DNA from: Amblyornis subalaris | Lineage: Eukaryota > Chordata > Aves > Passeriformes > Ptilonorhynchidae | Assembly: GCA_018881555.1 (NCBI GenBank) | Contig: JACAXG010000133.1 | Coordinates: forward strand, 434,001 to 498,000 | Reading direction: 5' to 3' | Length of the DNA: 64,000 bases | Part shown: positions 1 to 13,552 of the stretch, piece by piece | How positions within the stretch are numbered: position 1 is the stretch's first letter | Layout: every line of letters starts with the position of its first letter | Position numbers and translations under genes: made by a program | Notes under the pieces: model-generated | Seen by the model: only the letters and a program-made list of their open reading frames with translations | Databases searched by the model: none | Told to the model about the DNA's origin: nothing

Positions 1-3000
1 AATAACCTGGTTCTGAGTATTTGAAAAAAACCAGAGAAACTGGTATTAGGTAAGAGCAATGGGGACCATGGATCAGAGATAATTCAAAGCCTTACTTAAC
101 AGTGTTGTCCAGTTATGGGTAAAACTGTGACAACCTGCCTTTTCCCTGTCAAAGGCACTTCTGCAAGTTCTGTAAGATTTATGGAGCAAAAAACCCAATA
201 AGCAAGACCATGTTGAACTATATCCCAGTGGCCTGAGGACTCCCTGTGTTCTGGTCTCTTAGAAATCCTTACACTTATTGCATTGAAGAAAGATATGCAT
301 ATCCCTGGACACAGGGATAAGAAGTTATTCTCAAAACCATTGAATTAAATTATTAGTTATGCTGTCTCTTCTGGCTGTCACACAATTGAATGAAACCACA
401 ATGACTGTGAAATCCTGGACAAATATTCTTTAGAATGAACTCAGTCCCTTTTCAGTGGTCTTCAGCTGGGTGGAAACATAATCAGTGCTTGTATACCTCT
501 CCCAATCTATCTTTGAATTTTGATGTTGTTTACACTCATTAAATGTCTAGATGGTTATATGGAGTATTTGTGAGCCAGTGTATGGGAAAGTTTTTGATTT
601 GAAATTGAAGTCATATTTTACTTAGAGTGCTACCACAGTTGGAGAGTATGTTGCCTGAATTTATCTCAAATTATGCCGATTTTGGATTGTCTCAATTTTA
701 TTCTTTGATGGTTTCAAATCTAGATGGAAAATTCTGTAGCATGTCTATTGGCTGTTTATAATGTTGGCTACTGAATCCTATATTAACCTTAGCTTAATCC
801 TCTGGGCTTCATTATAATACAAATAATTTAAAAATCGTTAACTCGAGTATTTGAACTGCATAGTATTTCCTGTCTTCTCCTGTCCAAGGCCTGAAAGCAT
901 TAGGAAGGTTCTCAGGAGAAAAATTCAACGCTACAATGGCTCCGACTCAAAGAGACACTCCTAATTTCTGTCAGTTAAACAGAATGATGGAGCTGGCCTT
1001 TTGACTTAATCTGTGTCACAAGGGTAGACACTAACACATCATTCATATTAAGCTNCTTTCCATGGGTCAGAGAGCTAGGGGCAAACCTGAGAGGTTTTAC
1101 ATGTATGAGTAACCCCTGTCTTTTTTTTTCCTCACATTATTAACTTGGGTCTTACACCTCGAGCTTTACAGGTAGTGGTAATATGCACTTGCAGACATAA
1201 GTTGTTTCAAGTGAGCAAAATCGGAGTTTCATGCTACGTGACTAATTAGTATAAGCAATCTCATCTTATAGCAACCTAGATCTGATGATGAACACCTGCC
1301 AGCCCAGATGGTTTGGGGAGGAATTTTCTAGTTTAATAGAATAAAGTACTGTTGCTGAGCTGCTTCAAACTGTTATTCAACAGGAATTTGGGAAGAAGTC
1401 TGAGATGTGATTATGGTGAAATCTTAANAAATAAGAATCTCCAAAATTGTCATGTTCAACTGTCATCACTTGTCAAGGCATGAATTTTAAATAATGCATG
1501 GATTTTACATCTTATTCTGTCTATATGTGCTAACAATAGTATCGAACAGACATGAACTTGGGAAAGCTGCAAAACCAAGATCTGCAAAGTTACAAAATTT
1601 GTTCTCTTATTATAAGATTTTCTGGTATTAATTGCAGTCTATAATTCTAAAAAGCTGTATGAACCAACTTTTAAAGGAGATTTTTATAGGAGATTTTTGT
1701 AAAATTTCAAACAAAAATTCAAATATATAAACTCCTAAATATTGATTGAGTGGAATTTCATAACTTATGGCAATAGTTCGGAATAGGTATGTGGAGAACT
1801 CCAAAATATATCTGTGTGCTAAACACATTGTTGCAGCAATCTCATAACTTACAGATTAATTTCTGATCTCACTGATGTAAAAATACTAAGATTTCAGCCA
1901 CCACATGGGGAAACTTAAAAATTTCAACAATTTTTTGTTATCTAGAAATTCTGAGAGAAGATGAACTTTTCTGAAGCACTTTCATTAATTCTGCTTATTA
2001 AACTTTGAAGAGATTAAGAAATCTGTGTGAAGAGAGCAATATTATTAGTTTCAATGAAAACTCTATATCATAGTCCTTTCTGCNTTTTAAAATCGGTCAC
2101 CAAATTTGTCTCAAATTAACAGATTAACTTTTCCATGGCTTGTTTCAGCTTTTCTAATATGTCTAAAAAACTGAACAGTTAATAATATATAGAGGAAGGA
2201 AATTCCTCTTGGAAATTTTGTGTACTATGTATTTTGTGTTAGGTGTATTTGTGATATTAATTAATTAATATTGCTGCTTAATTTTAGAGATGATGAGGCA
2301 GACTGATGATAAAAATGCTCAGGGTTAAAAAAACCCAAACAATTTCTTAATTATTTTACCACTTTCCTGTGTATCTTCCATTCTTTTTGTAAAACCATTC
2401 AATATGAAATATGAAGAACTTATTTAAAACGACTGGTTTACTATGAAGTTCCAGAAGCAATCTTGGCAAGCACTACATATGTTAATATATTCCCCAGCTG
2501 GAATTTATCAGTTCTAGTGTTCCTTGAGTCAGAAAAGAAAAAAAAGTCTCAGGTTTTGTTTCAAGTTTTGTCTTAACAGCATTAACAGTAGAACCATGGT
2601 TTTTCTCAGTAATCTAAAAAGAGATCCCTGAGAAAATACGTAAGATGCATAAATGCTTATACATCTATTTACATTCCCTTTCCCTGATGGAATCAACACT
2701 AAATTATATGTAAGAACTAAAATGAGGTTATTTCACCAGTCACCATTCATTGCAGATCTAGAATACAATGTAATCTTAACACATTTCAGAGTTGTACTTA
2801 CTTACAGTCCTCAGCTGAGAAAGAAAAAATAGATCATATCATTGGCCACTTAGGACTGGAAGAAAAATATCTTCATCTTATAGAGCAAACTCCCTATTTT
2901 CCCTCAAATACCAGCAAACCACAAGACAAAAGAAAGAGCTACACTGAGAAAAAAATGGTACAGGGGAAGCTGGGATGTGTCAGGCTGCAAGAACAGCTCA

Positions 3001-5711
3001 AATCATTTCTATCAGAACATACAATTTATATTTTGGTTAAATTAAAANAAAACTAGCCAACTTTCACCCATCAGCTTCTTAAACTACCATACTACAACTT
3101 ACACTGCAGGATTTTGCTTAGGAATATTTCCTCCATTTTTTTATCTTTCGCTCTTATTTTTCTTTGCAGTAGAGAGAAGGAATGGGACTATATTATTTTA
3201 AATTATTATTTTTCTCTAAATTTATTTTCACAAAAATAACAAGTGATCCTGTGATACAAAAGTGGTAAGAATAAATTCAAGCCTCTGTGATACATCTGAG
3301 GCACAACTTTGCTCATCAATGAAAAAGTCAAGAAATCTGATTTTTCTGTAACACACATTCTGGTTCTTTCTTAAGATAAATTTAGAAAATACTGCATGTA
3401 ACTGCTTACTAATAATGTTGAGAACAAACTCACAATAGTGAGCAAATTACAAAAGTGTNGTTAGGTCAATTCAATAGCATCAGGTAATTAAAAAAATGTA
3501 TTGAAGCTTCAAGACTAAAGGCTGGATTAAAACTGAGATAGGATCAAACTTGTAAAGATTCTGAACAGGAGCTGACAGGGAGGTCTGATTTCCCACTTTC
3601 ACACTGAATGTCTTGCTGCATACTACTTACCTCATTCTTAGACTATTTGATGACAAAGTTTTCTCAGGTTTCCTTTAAATTTTTGCCTGAAGCACACAGG
3701 ACAAAATAGATGATGTCATCAAAACCAAGCCTGACAGACATTTCAGAAGGAATGTGATGAAAATAGCATAACTGTTATCCAAGTGTTTCTTCAAACCGAA
3801 GTCCTTGGAAATGGAAGAACCCTTTAGATATGTATGTGTGTGCATGCGGGGTGTATATATGTGTAAATATTTAATACACAATAAAAGGAAATTAAGATTA
3901 AGGGAAGAATATCCAGGGCAAAGGAGTTTGTTTTGGATGTTAGATGACATTGTTTAGGCAGATAATGTGACTGCTTGCTGAGATTTCTTAGCAGATCTCC
4001 ACACCTGATCTATTTTCAAGTTCTGTATCAGGTTAAAATCTGAGCTAGAATATGAATTTTTTCCTGAGAGGAATGGATTGGCACAAGAAATCAATTATAG
4101 CAGTGTATGGGAGTTCTTTTATAAATGACTAAATATATGTGAATATGTAAATATGTATGTGCAATTGCTTTATGTATATGAGTCAGGTCTGCCAACATTG
4201 TCATTGAAGGTGATGACCCTTCCAGTTCAGTACAGCAGAGTTTAGAAATATCTTCCTCCAGGATAGTATGTAGACACCACTGTATTCTTGAATAGCAACA
4301 TAAAAAAAAGGAATTATTCTTTTAGAAAATTAAACTGTCATGAATGCATTCGGGTAAATCAGAAGGTTTTTTTCTTCTATTGTAATTTTTAAAACATGTT
4401 TTTCTTTTCTTCTTGACTCTTTAATGTGTGAATATTTCTGTGTGCTAATCATCTCAGCAGTTGCTCAGTACTTCTATGTGCTCCTGGTTCCAAGAACTGA
4501 CAGCTGCCTCAGCTGATCATCAGCTCTACTTCTCTTCAGAAATTGTTCCTCTTTTACTGCAGTGCCATGATATATTCAAATGTCTACTCTCTCAGATGAA
4601 GGGAGAAAACAAACCAAATTAAAAAAAATCACCTGAGTCCCTTCAGAGCTACATTTAGTTTCTACCNCCCTGTCTGGTCTGCTTGGGAATTGCTAATGTT
4701 ATAAATAGAGGCAGGAAGGCAATTTGAAATAAGAGATGAATTGCACTCTGTTAAACTGCATGAGACATAAAGGTATGCATCTATTGTCCATATGGGGAAA
4801 TTATGAACCATTGACTTAAATTCTCCAGAACAGCATGATTTGCAAGTAAGAATTCATACTGATGAGTCAGTCTAAATACCACTGAAACCATTTCAATCCT
4901 TATCCAGTTCCTTCTTAAAGGTAGTTCTTCTGTAAACTTGGAGCATTAATTCTAAAAGATTGTATCAGGAATCTATTTAATGCTTTCTATATCATATGTT
5001 CCATCCTTCAATTAATCAGCAATACAATAAACATGAAAAATAAGGCCTATTTCTGTTTTAATAAACACACTCTCTCTTTCACATGAGACCACAGAAGAAA
5101 ATTCTGGTTTAACACTATCAAAATAAAACATAACCTGCCTAGGACATTTCAAAAGAAGTTCCAATAACCTAACATACTTTATTTCATTTTATTTGAAAAA
5201 AGTTTACTAGAAGGGAAAAAATACTAGAAATGGGTGTCATGTCATAGTTGTACAAACATATTAAATCCAAAAATCTGTGCAACTGCTGTTGGTTTGCTCT
5301 AAATCTTCAGAACGATTTATGAGAGACATTTGTAGGAACAACTTCCTTCTTTTCAAGTTTATGTAAAGTTGTTACTGTGCAATGCAAGCTGAAAGGTATG
5401 ATGTAATATAATGACTTCTTTCTAGTTTAGTCTCCTTGCCCACTATTGTGTCAAGTTCTCTACAGGATCAACCTCAGTTCCTAATATTAAAGATTATAGG
5501 GTGAGCAATACAAAAGCTCTTAGGAGCATTCTTTGGAATTATAAATTAATCCATTTGGACAAATTCCAAGTTTTTTAATATTTAATTTCCACAACCACTG
5601 AAGAAATGCTGTTTACTGGCATGAATGCTACGGAAATCAGAGTTAAACTACCTTTAATATTTGTGCTGAAGATGTTTTGCTCTCTCATCAAATCAGGGAT
5701 CAGAAATAATT
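1..5711. other. Anonymous AT-rich DNA, no gene seen
   Basis: No coding region, RNA gene or clear transposon could be supported. Stop codons are frequent in all frames and the longest open stretches (66 and 91 codons, both antisense) have biased, low-complexity composition. Local features are an 18-bp perfect AT palindrome at 2254-2271 and a TG/TA-rich tract near 3828-3875. Old repeats too decayed to recognise by eye could be present. Confidence 0.6.
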
Positions 5712-5925
5712 CATAGAATCATAAAATATCAGATTTGAAGGTACCTCAAGGATCATCTTGATCAACATTTTTTAATAAAAATATGGTCTAGGCAAGAGGG
5801 CCCATCATCCTATCCAGATGAATCTTAAAGGTGTCCAATGTTGAGGAAATCCATCAGATCCCCAGAGACCTTATTCCAATGGCTGTTTGTTCTCATTGCA
5901 AAAGATTTCATTGCAGTATGAATCT
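5712..5925 (-). mobile_element. CR1 LINE 3'-end fragment, decayed
   Basis: The plus strand opens with a TCATAGAATCATAAAAT-like block, the reverse complement of the octamer repeats that end avian CR1 elements. It continues with a degraded version of the CR1 3' region (a block like 'ggaccTcaaggatcatcttgatcaac', then text matching the end of the CR1 3' portion). The element therefore reads on the minus strand, with its 3' end at the low coordinate. It keeps only about 200 bp, has no coding capacity, and has many substitutions and small gaps, so it is an old 5'-truncated insertion. Confidence 0.8.
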
Positions 5926-8900
5926 TATAATAGTGCAATTGAATTAATAAGCTTTCTAATTGATCCAGTGAGTGCAGAACATTACTATTGGACAGATACA
6001 CTCATAGCAACAAGACAAGAAGAGAACATCATAAATGTATTCACTGAAATGTGTTAGTTAATTTATCCATTCTGTTATGAAGATATGTAAGCTTTCTGAA
6101 NCTTTCTTAACATATGAACAGAGTAATAACTTAGATGACGAGTAGAGAATGAAATTTTATGGATATGTTGTCTGACTCTGTAAATGAGGACAACAAATCA
6201 AATAGAACAAAATAAAAATGATCGAAATTCAAATTCACTAGTTGTTCCAATTATTGTTTGTTTGTTTGTGTTTTGCCTAATGTGCCAGTCCCTTCTGAGA
6301 GACAAAATCAGAGTTACTTTTCAAAAGAATCAAATTAAAATGTAAATATCAAGCACTCTCTCTGAAACTTGATTGAATGTGGATGACAGCAAGAAGTATC
6401 AGGAAACTGTCACAGGAAGGTTACTAGGAAAGGCTCTGAAAATCAGGAATGCTGTTTGGATGAATCAAAGGCATTGAAATTGTAATTTGAAGGACAATAT
6501 CTACATTTAATCTCCTGTTCATACCTATGCTCTGAATTTCTTTATTCTGCAACCAAATAAAAAAGCCATGAAAACAGTGACTTGGCAGGTCTTCCAGTGC
6601 TCCCATTACTGGTAGAACTGGAAATCCAAAGTTACTTGAGCTTTTATTTCTTGTAAGATTTTTCAGGAAGGAAAAGCTCTGACAGCTGTTGAAATCTTTC
6701 AGCTGATATTCGGCAGCCACAAAGTAATGAAAGGATAAAAATCTTCTTTCCTTCCTCTTCACAGTTTCTGAATCTGATACTGAATGACTGCAGTCTGTGA
6801 GATGTAGATTTCTAAAGAGTCCTCCTGGATTAATATTTGTATATCACTTGGAAATATGCAAACATAGGTCTAGGTCCACTGCATAAAGCNATGTCAAAGC
6901 TCCTCAAAAAAAGTGGACAAAAGTGCCTTGGTTTTTGGATTCAATCTGTATTCACTGTAGAGATAAAGGTGCAATTTTTCTTCTCCATTCTCACTGATTA
7001 CAGATGGATGTGTACCGGAGTCTCAGGACATCTGTCTAAGCTTGTAACTCCAAGTCTAATGATATCTGTTGGCTTAGAGACTCTTCAATGATTTATTTTG
7101 GTCCTGCTTCAGTGCGACTGCTGAATGAAGTCTGGATCTGAGAAATCTTACAAGGTAGCAGGATGCACAGTTTTTTTCAGTACACTATATTCAAACTCAG
7201 TGTAGGCTGTACAGATCAATTAATCATATTCGTTCTAGACCAGAGCTCCTGGGTATAGTCAAGCTTTATAGATTAACTACTAGAAACAAGTTTTGAAATG
7301 TTTACATTAAAAATCCATTGACAGCAGTGAATGACTGTATCCTCCATGGTGTTGTGTAAACTGTCCATTATAAGCATAAAGAATGCTTAAAACATTAGTG
7401 GGAAGTCCAGAAGTCCTGCAACCAAGAAAGAAAAATGGAATATTACCATATTTTAATAGTAGATAAATAGGAGGAGAGAAACCTGTTTGCAGACACAAAT
7501 CCACGTTTCAGACCTCACTTACATGAAATAAATAAACACTCACTTACTGATTTGATTTCCAGTCATCATTCAGAAGTCAATACTGTTTAAGAAAATAGGT
7601 TTTCTTCTATCCTAAAGAGTATACAAAGTATTTATACATAAACAGTGTATGTGCAACTATTCTACAGGAACTAAAGCCAAATTCCAAACTCTTGCTACTC
7701 AGTCAGTGAACAAATCATGATGAAGAAGTTACCCACACAGAATCCACAATTAAAAATCATTAGTAACCAAAACATCTGTTCTGTGCTCATTAATGACATG
7801 AAAGAAACCTGAAAAACTTACCTAAGAATAAGTTGGACCTTGATTGAATTGAAGTTAGTNTTGCTACATCATTCACTCCTACATAATAACAGGAGAGACT
7901 GCATTCCTTTACTTGGTTCTTCTTACAGGATTGCCTTCTACTTCTCCATCTTGCAAATAAAATAAATGTACTTAAAGATTTTTTCATTCTACCCTGACTT
8001 GTTTTGGTTTTTTCTCAAATTGTGACAAAATCTCTTTCAAACTACATAAGAATACGCCATAAAAGGTGTTGTCTATTTAATTGAAACACATAGTTGATAA
8101 TGCAGTATGATTGTAAATGGAAAATTATTAAGGAATGGAATATTACATTTAATGTTCTAAGTAAAAAAAAAATTAGTGGAAGCTAGTAAAAAAAAAATTC
8201 ATAATATTCATCCGAAAACCAATTGCTAGGTACTTGCGTACTGTTTTATTGCATATTATTTTTTATTTTGAGTATGTTTTCCTCTGCATCTTTTCTACAT
8301 CTTTCTGGTTCAATTCTAGAAGGTGTCTTTGAAATTTAATGAAAATCAAAATTATAATACTGCAGCTGCTTTCATGCAAAATATTTATTATAACAGATTT
8401 TCTGAATCATCCAGAGATATATCTCATAAACACTTCTTAGATGAGAAGTTACGAGCTTTGTTTATCTGTGAAGTGTTGGGGACCATCACTATTGAAACAA
8501 TAAAAGATGAAGTAATAACAGCAGAAATTATGTCAACAGCAAGCCATGCAGAGCCCTGAAGTAGTTTTGTCTTGAACTGCAGAAATTAAGGTATTCCAGA
8601 GCTGCTCATATAAAACAATTGTAAAACTAGCAGATCTTTGGAATTTGGAGATAGAGCATATTGGGGACATTCAGGAACTGAGAACGATGATTTCAAATGC
8701 AAGGTATAGTTTTCAGGCTGTAAATAAATATTTGTGGCATAATACATCAAATTAAAACTCTAGTAATTCAATGCCACTGAGGTCAAGTCATTCCCTAGAT
8801 ACATTTACATAGGGAAATTAATGTAAGCACCAAAATCCAGAGACAAAGTGACAGGAAAGGGTACATTAAGCAATACTTAACTTTTGTGGGTTTTGTATTG

Positions 8901-9250
8901 TTATACAAACAATTTAATACTTTAGAAAACATCTCAGGAAAAATGCAGTTGGTCTGCAGTTGTACAATCATTTTTTTTTAGTCAAACTGATTATCATAAG
9001 CAATTGGTATCCAATAGAGCCAACACTCAGGAAGCAAGGAAATTAGAAGAAACTATACAGAGAATATTATGAAAAAAATCAAGTCACTAACTGAAGCAAT
9101 AGACAAGTGAATTGCCGTAAGATTGTTTGCTACTACTAATACAAAGACAGAGAAGTGGAAAATGTAGTTGAAGATCCCTGTATTTGAAGAAATTTAGAAT
9201 TATACAAGTTCATAAGAAGTTATACTAAAAAATATCCCATCCTGTAGATA
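5926..9250. other. Anonymous AT-rich DNA, no gene seen
   Basis: It holds a short (TTTG)n tract near 6254-6270 and A-rich runs near 8165-8200. Two open stretches (112 codons antisense at 6424-6762, 78 codons sense at 8323-8559) were read. Neither shows a domain, signal peptide or recognisable family motif, and neither is flanked by convincing splice sites. I treat them as chance. Confidence 0.55.
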
Positions 9251-9515
9251 GGGACTTCTTACAAAAGGGGGAATTGCTTTAAACTGAGAGTATGTTTAGA
9301 TTAGACATTAGGAAGAAATTCTTCGGTATGAGAACAGTAAGACATTGGAAGGGTTTGCCCAGAGATGTTGTGAACGCCTCACCCCTGGACGTGTTCAAGG
9401 CCAGGTTGGATAGGGCTTTGAGTAACCTACTCTATGGAAAGGCATCCCTGCCTGTGGCCAGAGTGTTAAAGTAGATGATCTTCAAGGTTGCTTCCAACCC
9501 AAACTATTCTACGAG
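9251..9515 (+). mobile_element. CR1 LINE 3' end, 5'-truncated
   Basis: This is a close match to the last about 260 bp of avian CR1 as I remember it. It runs through the C-terminal end of ORF2 (residues resembling [20 protein letters not shown] at 9310-9369, where CR1 usually has a 'KKFF..R.V..W..LP..VV' pattern). It continues through '[10 protein letters not shown]' to a 3' tail ending CCAACCCAAACTATTCTACGA at 9495-9515, which corresponds to the CR1 terminal octamers. The 60-codon open frame at 9292-9474 is the ORF2 tail, not a host gene. The 5' truncation is typical of target-primed reverse transcription. It is better preserved than the 5.7-kb copy. Confidence 0.92.
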
Positions 9516-10002
9516 GTATTTGTTGGGAACTGTATACTAGTAACTACAGGAGGCTGCAACAATTAAATATTTTCTCATGTATAATGACAATTCCAGTTAT
9601 TAAAGAGAAGCCTAGATGTGACTTAGAAGGAGAAAAAATTATGTATTTTGAAGGTACTTACAAAAATCTCAATCTGTTTGCACTCAAACTAGTCACAATT
9701 CCAACCTGACTGTAAATGTTGATCTCATTAAAGAAATTATTTCATATAAAATCAAAGAACCAAATATGGAGGCTTCTTCTCCTTTTACTTGACTTCCAAT
9801 ATATGGAGAAGGACTGTAATATATATAGTAACACATGCTAAGAATACAGTCAGGAAACAGATTTCCAAATGCCTGGAAGAAGAGAGAGAAAACAGCAATG
9901 CCTCAACATATCTTATGTTTCTATATGAAGATGATATGGAGAAGATCAATTTTATTTTGAAGTAGGTATGGGATGCAAATAGCATTTTTGGAGGGAGGAA
10001 AC
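9516..10002. other. Spacer between CR1 and LTR-like element
   Basis: AT-rich DNA with no recognised feature. The 88-codon antisense open stretch starting at 10051 is hydrophobic by composition and runs into the neighbouring LTR-like element, so it is most likely a chance frame. Confidence 0.5.
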
Positions 10003-10545
10003 TGTTGGGAGCCCCATGGGTCAGCTGCTGGCTAAGGGACAGAAATTGCACTACATGCTAGGCCAGAGGACTTAACAATGGAGGCCCATCCCAAAATACC
10101 TAAGCAAGGCAACAGGACAGACCTGGAGATTGCGGTCAGAGGCCATTTCATNGCAATGAGACAAGTCCAAGTCAAGCCACCAAGTCTGCCTGAAGGTCAA
10201 GGTTAAGATGAGATACAGCAGTTTATTAACAGATAAACTGTGGCAAGTCAGAGCTAGGAAAGCAGTCTGTAGGTCAGTATCAGTATTGACAAGGCTTATA
10301 ATCAGGTTATAACTGAGATGGAGCCTACCACTTTTCTGGTATGCCCCAGGCTGAGGTTAAATAGAGTTGCTGGGATGACTGGTGTGGGTGGAGGCTCCAG
10401 GTGAGTCTGGACAAGGCCCTGAGAGAAATATTGGTGAAAGAGAAACTTCAGGTTTTTAAATTCTGTTATGGTAGAGATATATTTAGAGAGAGAGTTGTGG
10501 TATGAGAAGTGAAGCTGGACTGGGTACTGGAGTAGAACAGACAGA
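10003..10545 (-). mobile_element. Probable solo LTR, minus strand
   Basis: This segment is richer in G and C than its flanks and reads as an LTR on the minus strand. A TATA-like TATTTAA (complement of 10357-10363) is followed about 130 bp downstream by AATAAA (complement of 10222-10227). The polyadenylation signal sits in a potential hairpin (CAGTTTAT / ATAAACTG at 10219-10240), a layout seen in retroviral R regions. The minus-strand 3' terminus would be ...CCCAACA at 10003, giving the expected CA end. The 5' boundary is uncertain: a TG occurs near 10543, but I found only an approximate flanking duplication (GAAAC versus GAAAA). No gag or pol remnant is adjacent. It could instead be an unclassified interspersed repeat. 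Confidence 0.5.
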
Positions 10546-13532
10546 AAACTTATGTGATAATCTTTTTTTCTTCCAGTAGGACAGATCTGAGGTATTCAGA
10601 AGATGATTAAAACATCAATAGAGGGATGTCAAAATTTATTTGGTCTTTCCTTAGGAATGAGAGTTTGGCTGTTCTCCTAGCTGGGAAAGAAATGAGGCAA
10701 CAAGATAAGCAGAAATGTGATTTGTACACTCTCTGAGAAAATATATTTGTAAAAAATTAGCAAAAGCTTCTTTTTCCTCACCTTTTTATTTGAAAGGTGT
10801 TGCAGTGGTAAGTGTCTCCCTCAGAAGTGCATAGTTTAGCTCTTAACTTAGTCAAACACAGTGGGCATATTTCAAGAAGAAATGCTGATAGGACATGGAC
10901 AAAGCTCAAATGAAATTATTTGCTAGCTGCAAAACCAATATAGTTCAGGAATCTGCCAAAATAAATTAAGTAAGAAAACCTCAGAAATGTGGAGCTTCAA
11001 ACCCTTTAGGCAACTAGATAATTCCTGGTACTTTTTCCAAAGGTTTGATGAGGCAGTGGGACTGACCCTCTGGGAGGCCCTCATTTAAAGGGCAGCAAGT
11101 CCAGAATCCCTGCTGGCGTTTTCATCTGGTTCACAATGTCCATATTCTACTTCCTTGCATACCTTCTGTAGAACAAGGTAGTACAAGTTTTTGCCAAAAC
11201 CAGATAAAGCTGCGATGCTAGGATATTATTCCAATCAGGCTGTAGGATTTTATAGCTAGAAACTTCAAGGTATTGAAAGAATAGTAGAGAATAAGAATAC
11301 CCACTTTAAAATAGTGTTTTCAAGAGCCTATTTCAGCTTCTAAATTCTTTCAAGATATTCTCAAATAAAAGCAACTTATTGTGCCAAAGTTCATAGCAGA
11401 GTTGTTCCATTTTCTTGCTCACTCATTTCAGTTCAGGTGACAGGCTCGCTTTGACAGGGTTTTAATTAGTTTCCGTATGTGTTCTTTTTGTACCATGTGG
11501 CTCTGAATTTTTCTTTGTGTATGAAAAAAACCCAAACAATTTAAGCAATTACAATTATTTATCTGCATCAGTCCTAACATTCCAAAAACAGATGGCTTTG
11601 ACAGTTTTTTATTCTTTGTGTAGGGGTATGGTTGATGTATATATAAATATCTATTATTTTTATTTATATTTAACAACACAAATATATTGCATATATATAT
11701 GTATGTGAAAACAATAGAATATACAAACTGTTGTACACATACAACAAATACATGTATATATGTTATGTGTATGTATATATTTACTGTTGTTGTCATTCCA
11801 CATTGTTTGGGTAGACATTTTGCTCTCTGGGTAACTGTATTAGAAGAAACAAAGATAGACAGGAGGGCAACTGAAGGATTTTCAGCTGTTAAACTCAATT
11901 ACGAGCAGTGACTGAAATGAATTTTAAAATGCCTTTCCTTGAAGGGTGAATGTACTCTACTCTCCAGTATCTGACATGACAATGCTTGCAGGCGCTTTCT
12001 GAGATGAAATAAGCTCTGCTTATTATTTTATTTGTTCAGGGAGGAGTAGGGCTTGTATTGTTTTCGGTTTTTCTTTTGCATCAGTTTCCTTCAGTTTTCA
12101 TGGGAGCACTGAAAAACCACTGTCAAATGTACCATAATTTCCTGTATTCCCAAGAAGAGCTATTAATCTGACAGAAGCAATTAATTTACAATACACAAAG
12201 CATAAAAAATGTTTTATTCAAAGTTGCAACAATTTAAAACAGCCAAATGAAATGTCAGATGACAATTTGGTATAAATTACAGGGGAGGAAGCCCAATATC
12301 TATTCTCAAGAGAAAAAGATTGATTACTTTTTTTTAAACCCATAGCATTCAAATAAAAGAAAGATACTTTCTCTTTCAAGTCCTGTCTCTTATTCACTGT
12401 ATAGTTGCTGACATATTTCCAATTATATAATTATCTGCTCTGCAGAGTTTCTAGGTTTGTAGACTGCTTCAGACTGCTCATTATATTATTTTTCAGTAGT
12501 CTGAGTAAAAACACTTGCATCTCACTACTGAATCCATAATTAAAAGTCTTTAGAATTAATTCTAGAAATGGTGTTTGCTAGCTACAACTAAAACAAAATG
12601 TATTGTTGGCACGGATTTTTTTTTTTTTTGCTTTTTTTGATTCACAAAGTAGTGTTGCCTTGCCTCTGGAATCTTCCACATGCAGCAAAAATAATTTTAA
12701 ATCTTAGAACCTGGCACAGAAAACCATTTATGCACATGCCTGAATTAGCCACAAATCACGATACCATGTTACCACATTCAAAGATTTTACCCTGGAAGCA
12801 CCAATTAGACCACCTAGCCTGATGCTTTATATAACAAAACTGGAAAATCAAATGTACTTTTTCCTTTAAAAAGTTGTGTGAGTTGTCTTTGATTGAAAAA
12901 AAGGTCTTCCAGAAATCTGATTTTGACTTCATAACTTCAAGTTATGATGTGTTCATCAGTTGAGTGTTTTTACCCATAAATACTGTGTGAAGGTAATCTT
13001 TGATTTATGGGATTTAAATATATATTAAAAATTAAAGAACAATTTTCTCTGAAGGAAAGTATTTTCCGACTTCAAAATCTTACACATGGGCATTGCTGAG
13101 GGATCTAAATCATGCTAACATTCAACTTTGTTCTTGTTCCTGCAGATGGCAAAAATCCTACTCGTGTGAGTATGGGCAAAATGGATCTTAAAAAATAGTG
13201 AGTTCAGGAGGAGACTAATTTTATAAGGCAGACTTAACCAAACCAATAGGACTCCTCTTTGTAATACTAACATAATACTGACAGAGGCTTTCCCATCATT
13301 CTTCAATACCATGAAGATTTTTAAATGTACCTTATGATTTTTCCCTGACCTGCCTTATGAATTTGACTTCTTGTGTTCTGACAAGATATGTTAGGCTTTC
13401 AAATAAGAAGCTCTTTTATACATGTAACACTAGACCACATAATTATGGAATGAGGAAGGTTGGATTTCAGATGAGAAAGTGCAGGTATTTTGTATATATG
13501 ATGTGGATTTTATGGATTTGATTGTGGATTTT
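10546..13532. other. Anonymous AT-rich DNA with low-complexity tracts
   Basis: It contains a TA/TG-rich stretch near 11635-11790 and a poly-T run near 12615-12631. The 156-codon antisense frame at 11428-11898 and its two sense counterparts all run through the TA/TG tract and have Ile/Tyr-rich low-complexity protein text, so they are compositional artefacts. No gene or repeat family recognised. Confidence 0.55.
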
Positions 13533-13552
13533 GGGGTTTTGGGGCGGGGGGG
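13533..13552 (+). other. G-rich tract, possible G-quadruplex
   Basis: Runs of G (GGGG, TTTT, GGGG, C, then GGGGGGG) fit a four-run quadruplex pattern if the last run is split by one loop base. It is followed within 40 bp by a TTTG/poly-T/CCCC tract (13560-13590). The function, if any, is unknown. Confidence 0.5.

Noticed and set aside
11428..11898. 156-codon antisense open frame
   Set aside because: It runs through a TA/TG low-complexity tract and gives Ile/Tyr-rich text with no domain. Sense-strand frames are open over the same tract.
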